DNA of 64,000 bases from Roseiarcus sp963741405 (GTDB lineage: Bacteria; Pseudomonadota; Alphaproteobacteria; Rhizobiales; Beijerinckiaceae), in assembly GCA_963741405.1 (NCBI GenBank), contig CAVUHX010000015.1, positions 42,527 through 106,526 on the forward strand, read 5' to 3'. The notes beneath the pieces are model-generated. The model was given only the letters and a program-made list of their open reading frames with translations, had not been told where the DNA came from and made no database searches. Each line of letters starts with the position of its first letter. Positions within the stretch are counted from its first letter, which is position 1. Both the position numbers and the translations under genes were made by a program. This document shows, in pieces, positions 27,224 through 37,159 of the stretch.

Positions 27224-27358
27224 GCGAGGTCCGCCATGACATTCGATCGTCCCAATCGGCGCAGGCTCGATCGTCGACGCCCATATTCCGGGCTACCTGG
27301 TCGAGGCCATGTTCGAATTCGAGCGCCCAGCCGGCGGCTGGTATACAAAAGCTATGAG

Positions 27359-28502
27359 TTATCGATGGTCGCCGCCCTCGAGACTCTGGCGGAACAGCGC
27401 GTTGATCCGTCCGATCGTCTCCCCCGCCGGCCGGCCCGCCTGCAGCGCCTCGTTGAGGAGGCGGGAGGCCGCGTCCTGGAAGGGCACGGCGCCGTCGTGG
27501 CGGGGCCTGAGCCAGGCGCCTTCGAGCGTCCGCCGGGTCGCGCGGTAGAAGTCGCCGACCGGCGCGTTGACCGCGTCCGACTCCCATGCGGCGCCATGGG
27601 CGGGCTGGCCGCCCGAGGCGGCATAGAGGCCGGCCTGAACGCCGCCGCCGACGACCCACCAGGCGAAGTCGGCCGCGGCCGTTGCTTGCGGGCGAAGGGC
27701 GGAGACGGCGATCCCGGTTCCGCCGAGCGCCGATCCGACCGGACCGTTCGAGCCGAGCGCCGGAATGTCGGCGAAGGCGATGCGACGCGCCCGAAAACCG
27801 TCCGCCGCATAGCTCACATAGCTATAGGTCAGCGGGGCGCAGGCGAAGGGGGAATCGACGTCGGCCATCGCCTCGAACACGTCGATCGGGTCCATGGCGA
27901 AGCTGCGCGGGTCGACAAGCGTAATCAGTTCGCGCATGCGCTCGAAGGCTTTCGCGCCCACCTCGGCATCGGCGAGGTCCGGCCCCTCGACAGCGCATGG
28001 GCGGCCGAGATTGCCGGTGAGCGTGTAGAGCGTCATCAGCCCATGCGGCGGCCGCATCGGGCAAAGGGCTGCGCCCCGACGGGCAAGCTCGACCGCTTCG
28101 TCCCAGACCTTCGGCGGGGCCGCGATGAGATCCGGCCGCCAGGCCTGCACCTGCGTCGCCGCGTCGATCGGCAGCGCCCAAAGCCGCCCCTGCCAGAGGT
28201 AGCTCGCGAACGAGGGGCCGACGCTGGCGCGGGCGAGCGTCTCTCTCGTCGGCGCGGGCCGGATCGTCAAACGGTGCAAGGCACCCCTCGCGTGTCACCT
28301 GCCCGACGTGGGGATGGTCGATGACGATCAGGTCGTAGCGCCTCGCCAACTCCTCTATGGGATAGGCCTCGAAATCCTGCAACGAGCGCTTGTCCCAGCG
28401 GATCCCGACGCCGGTCTTATCGCGCCAGCTTTCCGCGCAGGCGACGAGCGGGTCGTATCCGCGCGGATGACTCCAGGTCATGCCGTTCAGAACGATGCCC
28501 AA
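27359..28502 (-). CDS. Family-1 solute-binding protein without signal peptide, one frame break
   Basis: The N-terminus in one frame (MGIVLNGMTWSHPRGYDP, then DLIVIDHPHVGQVTREGCL) continues in the next frame from about 28250 (LARASVGPSFASYLWQGRLW to the end). Together they make a solute-binding protein of about 380 residues. No signal peptide is visible: the mature-like sequence starts at once. This subgroup is often found without its own permeases. The break lies near the GAGAGAG run at 28246-28254. It is divergent from the MaoC gene at 28689. Confidence 0.8.
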
Positions 28503-28620
28503 TCGGTTCCTCCAAAGCCTCTGTCGGGCGGGGTCGTCAACCCCGCCCGGGCGCGCTCCATGGGGCGTCCCGGAGAACGCCCGTCTCGCGACGGGTTAGG
28601 GAACGCGCCCTACAGACCAT

Positions 28621-28662
28621 CGCTTGCAATTCATAAGCGAATGTATCATCCACAAGTGAATG
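28621..28662. promoter_or_regulatory. Two adjacent inverted repeats in a divergent promoter region
   Basis: ATTC-N6-GAAT (28629-28642) and CATCC-N6-GAATG (28647-28662, one mismatch) sit side by side, 27 bases before the MaoC start and about 120 bases from the divergent solute-binding gene. CGCTT...AAGCG also pairs around the first. Repeated palindromes of this size suggest an operator, perhaps for the local IclR protein; the binding factor is a guess. Confidence 0.4.
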
Positions 28663-28688
28663 ACAAGCAAGGCCAGCGGGAGAAGTCG

Positions 28689-29150
28689 ATGAAGGTCGAG
28701 GAGCGCTTTTTCGAGGACTTCGCGGTCGGCGAAACGCGGCCCATGCTGGGGCGGACGATCACCGAAGCCGACATCGTCGCGCACGCCGGCCAAACCGGCG
28801 ACTTCTTTCCCCATCACATGGACGCCGAATGGTGCGCGACGCAGGACTTCAGGCGCCGCATGGCGCATGGCACGCTGATCTTCAGCATCGGCGTCGGCAT
28901 GACGGCGACGGACATCAATCCGCGCGCGATGTCGACCGGTTACGACCGCCTGCGCTTCGTCAAGCCGGTGTTCATCGGCGACACCATCCGCGCCAGGACG
29001 ACGATCAAGGAAAAGCGCGCTCATCCCAAACGCTGGAGCCACGGCGTCGTCGTCGAATTGCTGGAAGTCTCCAATCGGGCTGGAGAGGTCGTGCTCGTCT
29101 GTGAGCATCTCTATCTTGTCCAGAGGCGCAACGAGGCGGCTGGGGCTTAA
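28689..29150 (+). CDS. MaoC-like acyl-CoA dehydratase, second copy
   Basis: The 153-residue protein has a single hot-dog domain with the hydratase motif: DIVAHAGQTGDFFPHHMD (catalytic Asp and His positions), then RMAHGTLIFSIGVGM and YDRLRFVKPVFIGDTIRA. ATG 28689 follows a GGGAGAAG ribosome binding site. It is shorter than the MaoC protein at 18021-18575 but shares the C-terminal block. It is the last gene of the catabolic segment before the NCS2 permease. Confidence 0.9.
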   Translation: MKVEERFFEDFAVGETRPMLGRTITEADIVAHAGQTGDFFPHHMDAEWCATQDFRRRMAHGTLIFSIGVGMTATDINPRAMSTGYDRLRFVKPVFIGDTIRARTTIKEKRAHPKRWSHGVVVELLEVSNRAGEVVLVCEHLYLVQRRNEAAGA

Positions 29151-29370
29151 GGCGCCGTCGGTCAAAAAGTTCAACCCAGTGTCGTTAGACTGTTGAGCCG
29201 TGTCACAAGAAGGCGCCAATCGACATTCGGACCCAGTGCCGCGCCGAAAGCGGGAGGATTTATCGACGAGATTTGAAAGTGCCGGAATTATTCTCGCATT
29301 CTCGCAAGCCGCCGGCTGACCTATTCATCAGGCTTGCTCACATGGCTCGAAACGGCCAGGGCGGGAGGCG

Positions 29371-30678
29371 GTGCCGTTGATTATCGCGGGGGCGCTTGGT
29401 CTGTCCGAGGAGCAGCGGGCGACCCTGATCTCCGCCGACATCCTCGCCTGCGGGCTCGCTTCGCTGGTCCAGTCGCTCGGCGTTCCCTACGTCGGCATCC
29501 GGATGCCGGTGATGATGGGCATCACCTTCGCGTCCGTCGCGCCGATGCTCGCGCTCATCGCCGCCGCCAAGGACGCCGGCGGCGCGAGCTTCGTGCCGAC
29601 CACGGCGCTCCTGACCGTCTACGGCGCAGGCGTCTTCGCCATCGTCGCGGCGCCGCTGATGAGTTCCCTGATCCGCCTGTTTCCGGCGGTCGTCACCGGC
29701 TCGATCATTCTCGTGATCGGCGTGTCGCTGATGCGCATCGGCATAGATTGGGCCGAGGGACCGCATATGGTTCCGAATATCGTCGACGGCGCCTTCAATG
29801 GCATGATTCCGAATCCGAACCGCGATGCGAAGGGAGGATTCGGCCTGTCGCTGCTCGTGCTTCTCGCCATTCTCGGCGTCAGCAAATTCGGCAAGGGTTT
29901 CGTCGCCAACATTTCGGTGCTGATCGGCGTCGTGATCGGCGCCGTTGTCGCCGCGGCGATGGGCAGGATGAGTTTCGGAGCGGTCGGCTCGGCGGGCATC
30001 GGATTCGTGGCGCCGTTCCAGCTCGGCCTGCCCCAGTTCTCACTCGGCCCGATCCTGACCATGTGCATCGTGATGATCGTGGTGATGATCGAGTCGACCG
30101 GCATGTTCCTGGCGCTCCGCGACATGACCGGCAAACGGATCGGCGCCGACGACATCGCCCGGGGCCTGCGCGCGGACGGAGTCGGGACGATCATCGGCGG
30201 CGCGTTCAATGCCTTCCCCTACACGTCGTTTTCCCAGAACGTCGGCCTCGTGGGGGTGACGGGCGTGCGGTCGCGCTATGTCGCGGCTGCCGGCGGCGCA
30301 ATTTTGGTGGTCCTGAGCGTCGTTCCCAAGCTCGCGGCGCTGGTCGCCTCCGTTCCGGTCGAGGTCCTCGGCGGGGCGAGAATCGTGATGTTCGGCATGG
30401 TTGCGGCGACGGGCGTGCGCATCCTGGGGAGCGTCGATTTCCGTAACAACCGCAGCAATCTGTTTATCGTCGCGATCGCGCTCGGATTCGGTCTGATCCC
30501 GACCGTCGCGCCGGAGTTCTTCAGGAATTTCTATGGGCCCATCAAACCCGTTCTCGGCTCCGGGATCATCCTGACGACGCTGGTCGCCGTCGCGCTCAAC
30601 GCCTACTACAACGGCGCCGGCTCGGTGGAGACCGCAGAGCATCAGCTGGCCGACGCGGCGCGGGCCGCCGATCATTGA
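29371..30678 (+). CDS. NCS2 family nucleobase (xanthine/uracil) permease, N-terminus missing
   Basis: The 435 residues cover nearly all helices of a xanthine/uracil permease, with RMPVMMGITFASVAPML, GMIPNPNRDAKGG and the NCS2 signature SQNVGLVGVTGVRSR. The frame begins inside what is normally helix 1 (VPLIIAGALG); relatives have 30-45 more residues before it. The in-frame sequence upstream holds no ATG before a TGA, so GTG 29371 is only the best available start. I read it as 5' truncated or frame-broken. Purine or pyrimidine import would fit the glyoxylate operon further on. Confidence 0.85.
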   Translation: MPLIIAGALGLSEEQRATLISADILACGLASLVQSLGVPYVGIRMPVMMGITFASVAPMLALIAAAKDAGGASFVPTTALLTVYGAGVFAIVAAPLMSSLIRLFPAVVTGSIILVIGVSLMRIGIDWAEGPHMVPNIVDGAFNGMIPNPNRDAKGGFGLSLLVLLAILGVSKFGKGFVANISVLIGVVIGAVVAAAMGRMSFGAVGSAGIGFVAPFQLGLPQFSLGPILTMCIVMIVVMIESTGMFLALRDMTGKRIGADDIARGLRADGVGTIIGGAFNAFPYTSFSQNVGLVGVTGVRSRYVAAAGGAILVVLSVVPKLAALVASVPVEVLGGARIVMFGMVAATGVRILGSVDFRNNRSNLFIVAIALGFGLIPTVAPEFFRNFYGPIKPVLGSGIILTTLVAVALNAYYNGAGSVETAEHQLADAARAADH

Positions 30679-30705
30679 GCTTGCGTCTCCCGCTTGGAGA
30701 TTCGC

Positions 30706-30736
30706 CGCGGGACGGAGCGCTTCGCTTCGTCCCGCG
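30706..30736 (+). terminator. Strong GC hairpin after the NCS2 permease
   Basis: CGCGGGACGGAGC (30706-30718) pairs with GCTTCGTCCCGCG (30724-30736), giving 13 pairs with one G-U and a 5-base loop, 28 bases after the stop codon. No T run follows, so efficiency as an intrinsic terminator is uncertain. Confidence 0.6.
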
Positions 30737-31257
30737 ATCTCATGGATGTCGGTTTCGCGGCGCCGGGGCCTCCGTGGAGCGCGGCTCCGGGAAAGTTCGG
30801 GTCAACCATCGTCCAAAGCGGCGTGGGGGAGCGCCGTGCAGGTCTCCGTCTCCGCTTTGGCTTTCCGCTACGCGCTGGGCAGGATTTATCGGATCATCAA
30901 CGTTGCGATGCGGTCGCCAGCGATGTTCCGCGGTCAGAAGCTTCGCCTGCGCCAGACGTCATGGCGGGGCCGTTGCCTCGTCGGCCCGATGGCGCAAGTC
31001 GCCACGTTCCTTTCGGACCGACCTGTGTTTCGCATCGAAGGCGCGCGGCCTAGGTCGGCGACTTCGTCGACATCCTCGAATCCCGGCTCAATTTCCCGCC
31101 GCTGCCGCAATGAGCCCGACTGGGCCGGCACAACGCCATTTGCGAAGCATATTCGATTCTCGTTTCTTGCGCGCGCTTTTGTGTTCATTTCGCGTGCATT
31201 TGCGCGTGAAACGAAAGCGGCTGCAGGATCGTCGCCGGTCCCCAGCAAAAACAACTT
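30737..31257. other. Intergenic leader of the ribose-type transporter, no supported gene
   Basis: No frame in this half-kilobase is convincing. Near the 3' end the imperfect palindrome TTTCGCGTGCATTTGCGCG, continued by TGAAAC (about 31186-31212), is a candidate operator for the downstream transporter operon. Confidence 0.35.
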
Positions 31258-31272
31258 GGGAGGAGGAAACGC

Positions 31273-32344
31273 ATGGAGTTGAGACTCCCTGCTGAGCGCA
31301 TCGCTCGTCGCTGGAGCTGCGCTGTTGTCGTCCGCGGCGGCGATTGCGGCAGACGTCGAGCTCTTGCCGCCCGGTCTGATGGCGCCGTCGTCCACCGAGG
31401 CCATACCGGCCGGAAAGTTCAAGAAGGACCCGCCCTGGGTCATTGGTTTTTCGTGGCCGGGCGTCGGCAACACCTGGATCGTCCAGACCATTCAGGAGAT
31501 CAAGTTTGCGGGCAGCCATGAGCCGAATGTCAAGGAACTACGTTTCGTCGAGGCAAATTGGCAGCCGGCCAAGCAGGTCGCCGACATCGAGGACCTGATG
31601 GCGCACAAGGTCGACGCGCTGATCGTGGCGCCCATCGCGGTCGATCTGGTCCAAGCTCAGGTTGACACGGCGGCAGCCAAGGGAATCCCTGTGATTGTCT
31701 TCTCCCCGGGCGGCGCCTTCACCAACGCCACCGTGTCCGTTTACGGCGGCGGCGAGGCCTTCGGCAAGACCGGAGGCGAATTCCTCAAGGACAGGCTGCA
31801 TGGCAAGGGAACGATCTGGGCGTTCCGCGGCGTCGCCGGGGTGGGCGAGGAGATCGCCCGGTACAACGGCCTCAAGAAGGCGCTCGAGGGCACGGACATC
31901 AAGATCGGCTCGGAGGTCTACGGCGACTGGAACTACGCCAAAGGCAAGCAGCTTTGCGAGAACCTCGTCACCTCGGGCCAGCCTGTCGACGGGATCTGGT
32001 TTTCCGGCGCCGACATGACGCGCGCCTGCTTCGACGTCTTCAAGGAGATCGGCAAGCCGCTCGTGCCCATGACGGGCGAGGCCAACAACGGTTTCCTGCG
32101 TGCGTGGAAGGCCGCCGGAGCCGATAGCGTCGGACCGATCTTCACGCCGGGCCTCGGACCGGCGATGGTGCGCGCGGCGGTGGCGCTCCTCAAGGGCGAG
32201 CCGATGTACAGGGCGTACTACTCGGATCCGAAGCCGATCACCAGCGCGAACTTTGATCAGTACTATCGTCCCGACCTCAACGACGCCTTTTGGTTTCCCT
32301 CGACGCTTCCCGAAGACGTCATCAAAGACACGTTCAAGCGTTAA
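31273..32344 (+). CDS. Periplasmic sugar-binding protein (Peripla_BP_4), frame break in signal peptide
   Basis: ATG 31273 follows an excellent GGGAGGAGG site, but its frame diverges after about four codons. The true signal peptide core (SLVAGAALLSSAAAIAADVE) and the mature protein are in the next frame, open to 32344. The mature part is a ribose/TorT-type periplasmic-binding protein: PPWVIGFSWPGVGNTW, DIEDLMAHKVDALIVAPIA, DGIWFSGADMTRACFDV. One base appears to be missing or extra between 31283 and 31295. It heads a four-gene ribose-type ABC operon. Confidence 0.85.
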
Positions 32345-32370
32345 CCGCATTCCCTCACGGGCAAGTTGCG

Positions 32371-33928
32371 ATGACGCTCCCTGCGCCGACTATCCCGAGT
32401 TCCGCGCCGGCCACGGCGCGGGCTCCCGCGATTGAGTTCCGCGATATCACAACACTGTTCGGTCCTATCCAGGCGCTTTCTGCGGTTTCCTTTTCGGGGT
32501 TCGCAGGGTCCGTGCATGCGGTCACCGGAGAGAATGGCGCAGGGAAATCGACGTTGATGAAGCTGCTCGCCGGTGTTTATCCGCCCGACTTCGGCGAGAT
32601 CGCGCTCATGGGTCGCGAGATGCGCTGCGGCAGCGCGGCGAACGCTCGCAGGGCGGGCGTCTCCACAGTCTTTCAAGAACTGACGTTGCTTCCCAACCTG
32701 ACCATCGCTGAGAACGTTTTCCTTGGCCGAGAGCCTCGGCGACACGGTTTTATCGACCGGACCGCGATGCGGCGGCGAACCCGCGCAGTGCTCGATCATA
32801 TCGGCGTCGATCTCAGCGCCGACGTCGCGTGCGGCGATCTTGCCGTCGCGGAGCAGCATCTCGTCGAGATCGCCAAGGGCGCGGCGGCCGAGGCCACCGT
32901 CATCATCTACGACGAGCCGACGGCCGCCCTGGACGCGCCTGGAGTCGACAAGCTCGTGAGGCTCGTCGGCGAGCAGAAGAAGGCTGGCAAGCTCATCTTC
33001 TACATCAGCCACCGGCTCGACGAGATCTTCCGCCTTTGTGACACGACCACAGTCCTGAAAGACGGAAAGCATGTCGTGACCTGCCCGACGGCCGAGCTCA
33101 CGCGCGGTGACCTCGCTTATGGTTGGTCGCGAACTCGGGCAGTTCTACCCGAAAAAGAGCCCATCTCCGGCGAAGCCGAGCGTTGCGCTGAGTGTCGAGG
33201 CGCTCGTGGCCGAGGCGGGCCGAGTGGCGGTGTCGTTCGCAGTCAATCGCGGCGAAATTGTCGGTCTCGCCGGGCTCGAGGGGCATGGTCAGCGCGAGAT
33301 CATTCGCGCGCTGGCTGGCCTCGTTCCTTCCGCGGCGGGCGCGGCGAAAAAGCGCTCGGGCGGCGCGATGAAGGCGCTCCCCGGGTCCGTTGTCGGCGCG
33401 GCTCGGGCAGGCGTCGGCTTCATTCCGGAGGACCGCAAACTGGAGGGGCTCTATCCGCCTCTCTCGATCGAGCGAAATATCGGACTGGGGATGCTGCGCG
33501 GCGCCTCCCTCGTCTCGACTGCCCGTGTCGATCGAGCCCGGGTTGGATCTCTCATGCGGGAGATGAATGTGCGTGCGCGGGACGAAAAGACGCTTGTCTC
33601 GTCGCTTTCCGGCGGCAACCAACAGCAAATCATGATCGGGCGGTGGCTCGCGTCCGGCGTCGACATGCTTCTGGGCGAGGAGCCGACGCGCGGCGTCGAC
33701 GTCGGCGCCAAGGCCGAAATCTATCGCCTGCTGCGCGGATTTGCGGACGGCGGCGGCGCAATCCTGATGACCTCCAGCGAGCTTACCGAGCACCTCGGTC
33801 TGTGTGATCGCATCCTCGTGGTGCGTGAGGGCGCGATCGTGGCGGAAATCTCGGGCGAGGGCGCGACCGAGGAAACGATCATGAGGCACGCGCTGATGAG
33901 CCAAGGCCGGCAGGAGGCGTCAGCGTGA
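32371..33928 (+). CDS. Ribose-type ABC transporter ATPase (RbsA-like), one frame break
   Basis: The product is a double ATPase. The first half has GENGAGKST, VFQELTLLPNLTI and VIIYDEPTAALD, with a degenerate signature (GDLAVAEQHLVEIAKG). The frame shifts near 33105, where SLMVGREL resumes the family sequence. The second half has GLAGLEGHGQREI, VGFIPEDRKLEGL, the signature LSGGNQQQIMIGRWL and GEEPTRGVDVGAKAEIY. The first site is presumably regulatory, as in RbsA relatives. It overlaps the first permease start by GTGA. Confidence 0.88.
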
Positions 33929-34856
33929 GCGCGCATCGCGTTCGCCGGCTCGGACGTTCCGGGCTCGGTCTCGTGTCCGTCGCCTGCCGGTTGTCATGTT
34001 CGCTCTCCTGTCCTTGGGCGCACCGGACTTTTTCTCGGTGCAGAACCTTGTCAACGTGAATAGCCAGATCGCGGCGCTGATGATCGTCGCGCTGGGACAG
34101 CTCATCGTTGTCTTGATAGGCGGAATCGATATTTCGGTCGGCTCTGTCGTCAGTTTGACGAGCGTCCTGATCGGCTCGCTCGAGCCGGCCCTCGCCGTGC
34201 CCGTCGCCATGGCCCTGAGCCTCGCCGTCGGCCTGGCGAATGGAGTAGGCGTGGCGTCGTTTGGCGTGCACCCGCTCGTCATGACGCTTGCGTCGATGAC
34301 ATTCGTCCAGGGCCTGGCGCTGCTCATTCTTTCGGGCGCGGGAGGAGAGGTCTCCGGCCTGCTCATCGCCATGTCCAAGTCGAACGTCGCAGGGGTTCCC
34401 GCGGCCTTTTTCTGGTGTGTCGCGGCGATTTTCGTAGTGTCGGTGCTTCTCTACAAGAGCGCTTTCGGCCTCCGGATCTTCGCGATCGGGGCAGGCGCTC
34501 AAAGCGCGGAACTCAGCGGCGTCGCCGTGACCGCGCCGCGGATCGTCTGTTACATGCTGCGCTCGCTGTCCGGGGCTATCGCCGGAATCTATCTCACCGG
34601 CCGCATTGCTTCGGCCGATCCAACGCTGGGGCAGCCGTTCGGGCTCGATTCGGTGACGGCGATCGCCCTCGGGGGCGTACAGCTTTCCGGCGGCGTCGGG
34701 AGCGTAGCAGGAGCAGCGCTCGGAACGATTTCGCTCGGTCTCATCGCCAACGGCATGAACATGCTCGGCGTCTCGCCGTTTTTTCGGGCCGCCGTGACCG
34801 GCGTGCTTCTACTTGGCGCGGTCAGCCTTCAGCGGCGGAAAGCGATCGGCATATGA
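33925..34856 (+). CDS. Ribose-type ABC permease 1 (RbsC-like), probable early frame break
   Basis: GTG 33925 overlaps the ATPase stop and starts a basic N-terminus (MSAHRVRRLG). A shift near 33965-33980 is needed to join it to LPVVMFALLSLGAPDFFS, which continues to 34856 through about eight to ten helices. GGIDISVGSVVSL and ALGGVQLSGGVGSVAGAALGT are the conserved BPD_transp_2 blocks. If the shift is real, translation from ATG 33996 would lack part of helix 1. It overlaps the next permease by ATGA. Confidence 0.85.
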
Positions 34857-35830
34857 CGGGCGCGATCGCCAATGATCCTGTCGTCAGCCCACGCTGGTTC
34901 AAGGTCGTCGGCGCGCGCCTTTCAGCCCTGCCGGTTTCGTTCGCCGGCACCGCGGCTCTCCTTGCTTATGCCGGCCTTGCGCGGCCGAACCTGCTGCAGC
35001 CGTTTCTGTTGCTGCTGATCATGCGACAGGCGGCGCCTTTGGGAATCGCGGTCATTGGCCAGTCGCTCTGCGTCCGTCTGCTTTCACTAGACCTATCGTT
35101 CGGCGGCGTCGCAATCGCTGTCAGCTATATCCTGACCAGCGGCTATCTGCCCTTCCCGGAACCGGTCCTCATCGCGATATCTCTCCTGCTCGGGCTCGCG
35201 GTCGGCGCCACGAACGCGGTCTTCATAACCCGCCTCAGGGCATCCTCAGTCATCGTCACCCTGGCGATGGTGCTGATCCTCGGGGGCATCGTGACCGCCT
35301 TCAGCCAGTTCCGCGCGCCGGGCGATGCGCCCGAACTCCTGCGATACATCGGCCAGGCACGGATCGGGATGCTGCCCCTGACGGTGCTCGTGTGGCTCGC
35401 CGTGGTGACTCCGATGGGGATCTTCCTGCGGTTCTCGGTGTTTGCGCGATATGTCGACGCCATCGGCGCCAATCCCCGAGCAGCCTGGGCCTCGGGCAGT
35501 CCCTACGTCAAGGTGATCTACGTGGCGCATATCCTGTCGAGCCTGTTCGCGGTCCTGAGCGCCTTCGTGCTCATCGGATTCGTCGGCTTCGGCAGCCTGA
35601 ACGTGGGTTCCGATCTGGCGCTGAATTCTTTGGCTGCTGTGATCCTCGGCGGAGTCACATTCGGCTCCGGCAAGGGCGGCGGGCCGGCGGTCGCCGCCTT
35701 CATGCTGATGTTCGCCTTCAACCTGTTGACCAGTTTCGGTCTCGGCGAGCCGGGCAAACTGATGGCTCAGGGCGCCATCATCGCCCTGGCCGCCATGGCC
35801 TACGCCGCGCGCGGCGCCAGGCTCGAATAA
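34853..35830 (+). CDS. Ribose-type ABC permease 2 (RbsC-like)
   Basis: The 325-residue polytopic membrane protein is of the BPD_transp_2 family: LLSLDLSFGGVAIAVSYI, IVTLAMVLILGGI and LNSLAAVILGGVTFGSGKGG mark the core helices. It overlaps permease 1 by four bases. Two different permeases with one double ATPase and one binding protein form a complete importer of the simple-sugar class. The ligand is not evident. Confidence 0.92.
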   Translation: MTGAIANDPVVSPRWFKVVGARLSALPVSFAGTAALLAYAGLARPNLLQPFLLLLIMRQAAPLGIAVIGQSLCVRLLSLDLSFGGVAIAVSYILTSGYLPFPEPVLIAISLLLGLAVGATNAVFITRLRASSVIVTLAMVLILGGIVTAFSQFRAPGDAPELLRYIGQARIGMLPLTVLVWLAVVTPMGIFLRFSVFARYVDAIGANPRAAWASGSPYVKVIYVAHILSSLFAVLSAFVLIGFVGFGSLNVGSDLALNSLAAVILGGVTFGSGKGGGPAVAAFMLMFAFNLLTSFGLGEPGKLMAQGAIIALAAMAYAARGARLE

Positions 35831-35849
35831 TTCCAAGGAGGAAGACCCG

Positions 35850-36632
35850 ATGGTTACAGTGATGAAGGATGCGGAACCGTTTTCATTCGAAGGCGGCGAC
35901 ATCGGTGTGGTCGTCGTGCATGGCTTCACCGGCTCGACCCAGAGCATGCGGTATCTCGGAGAGGGACTGCATCGGCGCTTCGGCTTCTCCGTCGTCGGGC
36001 CACGCCTGCCGGGCCACGGAACGTCGCCGGACGACATGGAGACGACCGGCTATCTCGACTGGATGGGCGGGGCGGAAAAAGCGCTTCGGGAACTCGCGGA
36101 GCGAAAGAGCAGAGTCTTTGTGACCGGCCTGTCGATGGGCGGCACGCTGACCGTCAATCTCGCTGCACGCTGTCCTGACCTCGTCGCGGGGATCGCCCCG
36201 ATTGCTGCTCCGGTTGGGCTGATGACCGACGCTATCGCAGGGGTGCTCGCGCTGAACCCCGCACCGAAGCGAATCCCTGGAATCGGGTCGGACATCAAGG
36301 CTCCGGGCGTGAAGGAGCTGGCCTATGAAGAAGTGCCGATGAATTGCTTGCGCGAAGTCTCCGTATTGATCTCCCTGACGAGAGACCTCATGCACAAGAT
36401 CGTCTGCCCGGCGCTGGTCCTCCATGCGCGGGAGGACCATGTCGTGCCGGCGGTCAACGCCATGGAGATCGTGAGGACAATCTCATCCGACGACATCCAG
36501 CTACTCTGGCTCAACAACTCCTATCACGTCGCCACGCTCGACAACGACAAGGACCTGATCGTTGACAGGGTCGGCCGATTCATTTCTGAGACCGCAAACA
36601 CTGCGCCAATCGCGCGCGCGACCGCAGCGTAG
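35850..36632 (+). CDS. Alpha/beta hydrolase, carboxylesterase-like
   Basis: The 260-residue hydrolase resembles the Est30 type of carboxylesterase. HGFTGSTQSMRYLGEGL gives the oxyanion loop, S95 in VTGLSMGG is the nucleophile, the Asp lies in HAREDHVVP and the His in NNSYHVATLD. It follows the permease by 19 bases behind AAGGAGG, so it is probably the last gene of the ribose-type transporter operon and may release the transported compound from an ester. No signal peptide is present. Confidence 0.9.
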   Translation: MVTVMKDAEPFSFEGGDIGVVVVHGFTGSTQSMRYLGEGLHRRFGFSVVGPRLPGHGTSPDDMETTGYLDWMGGAEKALRELAERKSRVFVTGLSMGGTLTVNLAARCPDLVAGIAPIAAPVGLMTDAIAGVLALNPAPKRIPGIGSDIKAPGVKELAYEEVPMNCLREVSVLISLTRDLMHKIVCPALVLHAREDHVVPAVNAMEIVRTISSDDIQLLWLNNSYHVATLDNDKDLIVDRVGRFISETANTAPIARATAA

Positions 36633-36939
36633 TTCGGGTCGCTTCCGCCGGTCGCTCTTAGCCGGCATCGTCGAGCCGAAGCGGTCGACGGTCACCTCGT
36701 GGTGGTGAACAGGCGCCGGCGGCCGACGGAAGGACCGCGTCTTTGGGGGCGGTATCCCCCTTTAGCGGCATCGCCCGGTTGCAAGTCCAGGCGTGGACGT
36801 CAGGATCGAGGTTGATGTCATTGATGGCCGCCAAGGTTCGGGTGGCGGCGAGGGACGGACCGCAAGTCAGGAAGCGTCGCTATACGCCCATCTCTTCGGC
36901 CGGCGCGAAAGGCGCAGAACAGGCGGCGCATCAGGCGCG

Positions 36940-37127
36940 AGTTATCCCTGCTTTCGGCCGAGCAGGGAACTTTAATTCCCTGCTCGGCCGAATAATCTCC
37001 CTGTTCGACCGCATAGGGAATTTTGCCGGAACTTCCTCGACTCCTTGAGCTTTTCGGGGCGGTTTCTGCGCGAATCGCCAAGAATAAGAGACTTTCCCTG
37101 CATTTTTCCCTGACGGCAGGGAATTGG
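36940..37127 (-). repeat. Dispersed structured repeat, copy 2 (opposite orientation)
   Basis: Read on the minus strand it has the same order of boxes as the copy at 6995-7182: a small TTCCCTG/CAGGGAA hairpin, AAATGCAGG, AAATTCCCTA, GGGAGATTATTCGGCC, the long hairpin and AGGGATAACTC. The long hairpin is CGGCCGAGCAGGGAA (36955-36969), loop CTTTAA, TTCCCTGCTCGGCCG (36976-36990). The stem differs from copy 1 at two positions, and both partners changed so pairing is kept. The 300 bases before it (36633-36939) hold nothing I can assign. Confidence 0.8.
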
Positions 37128-37159
37128 CCGTACGGGCCTCCCGCCAACGTTCCCACTCC

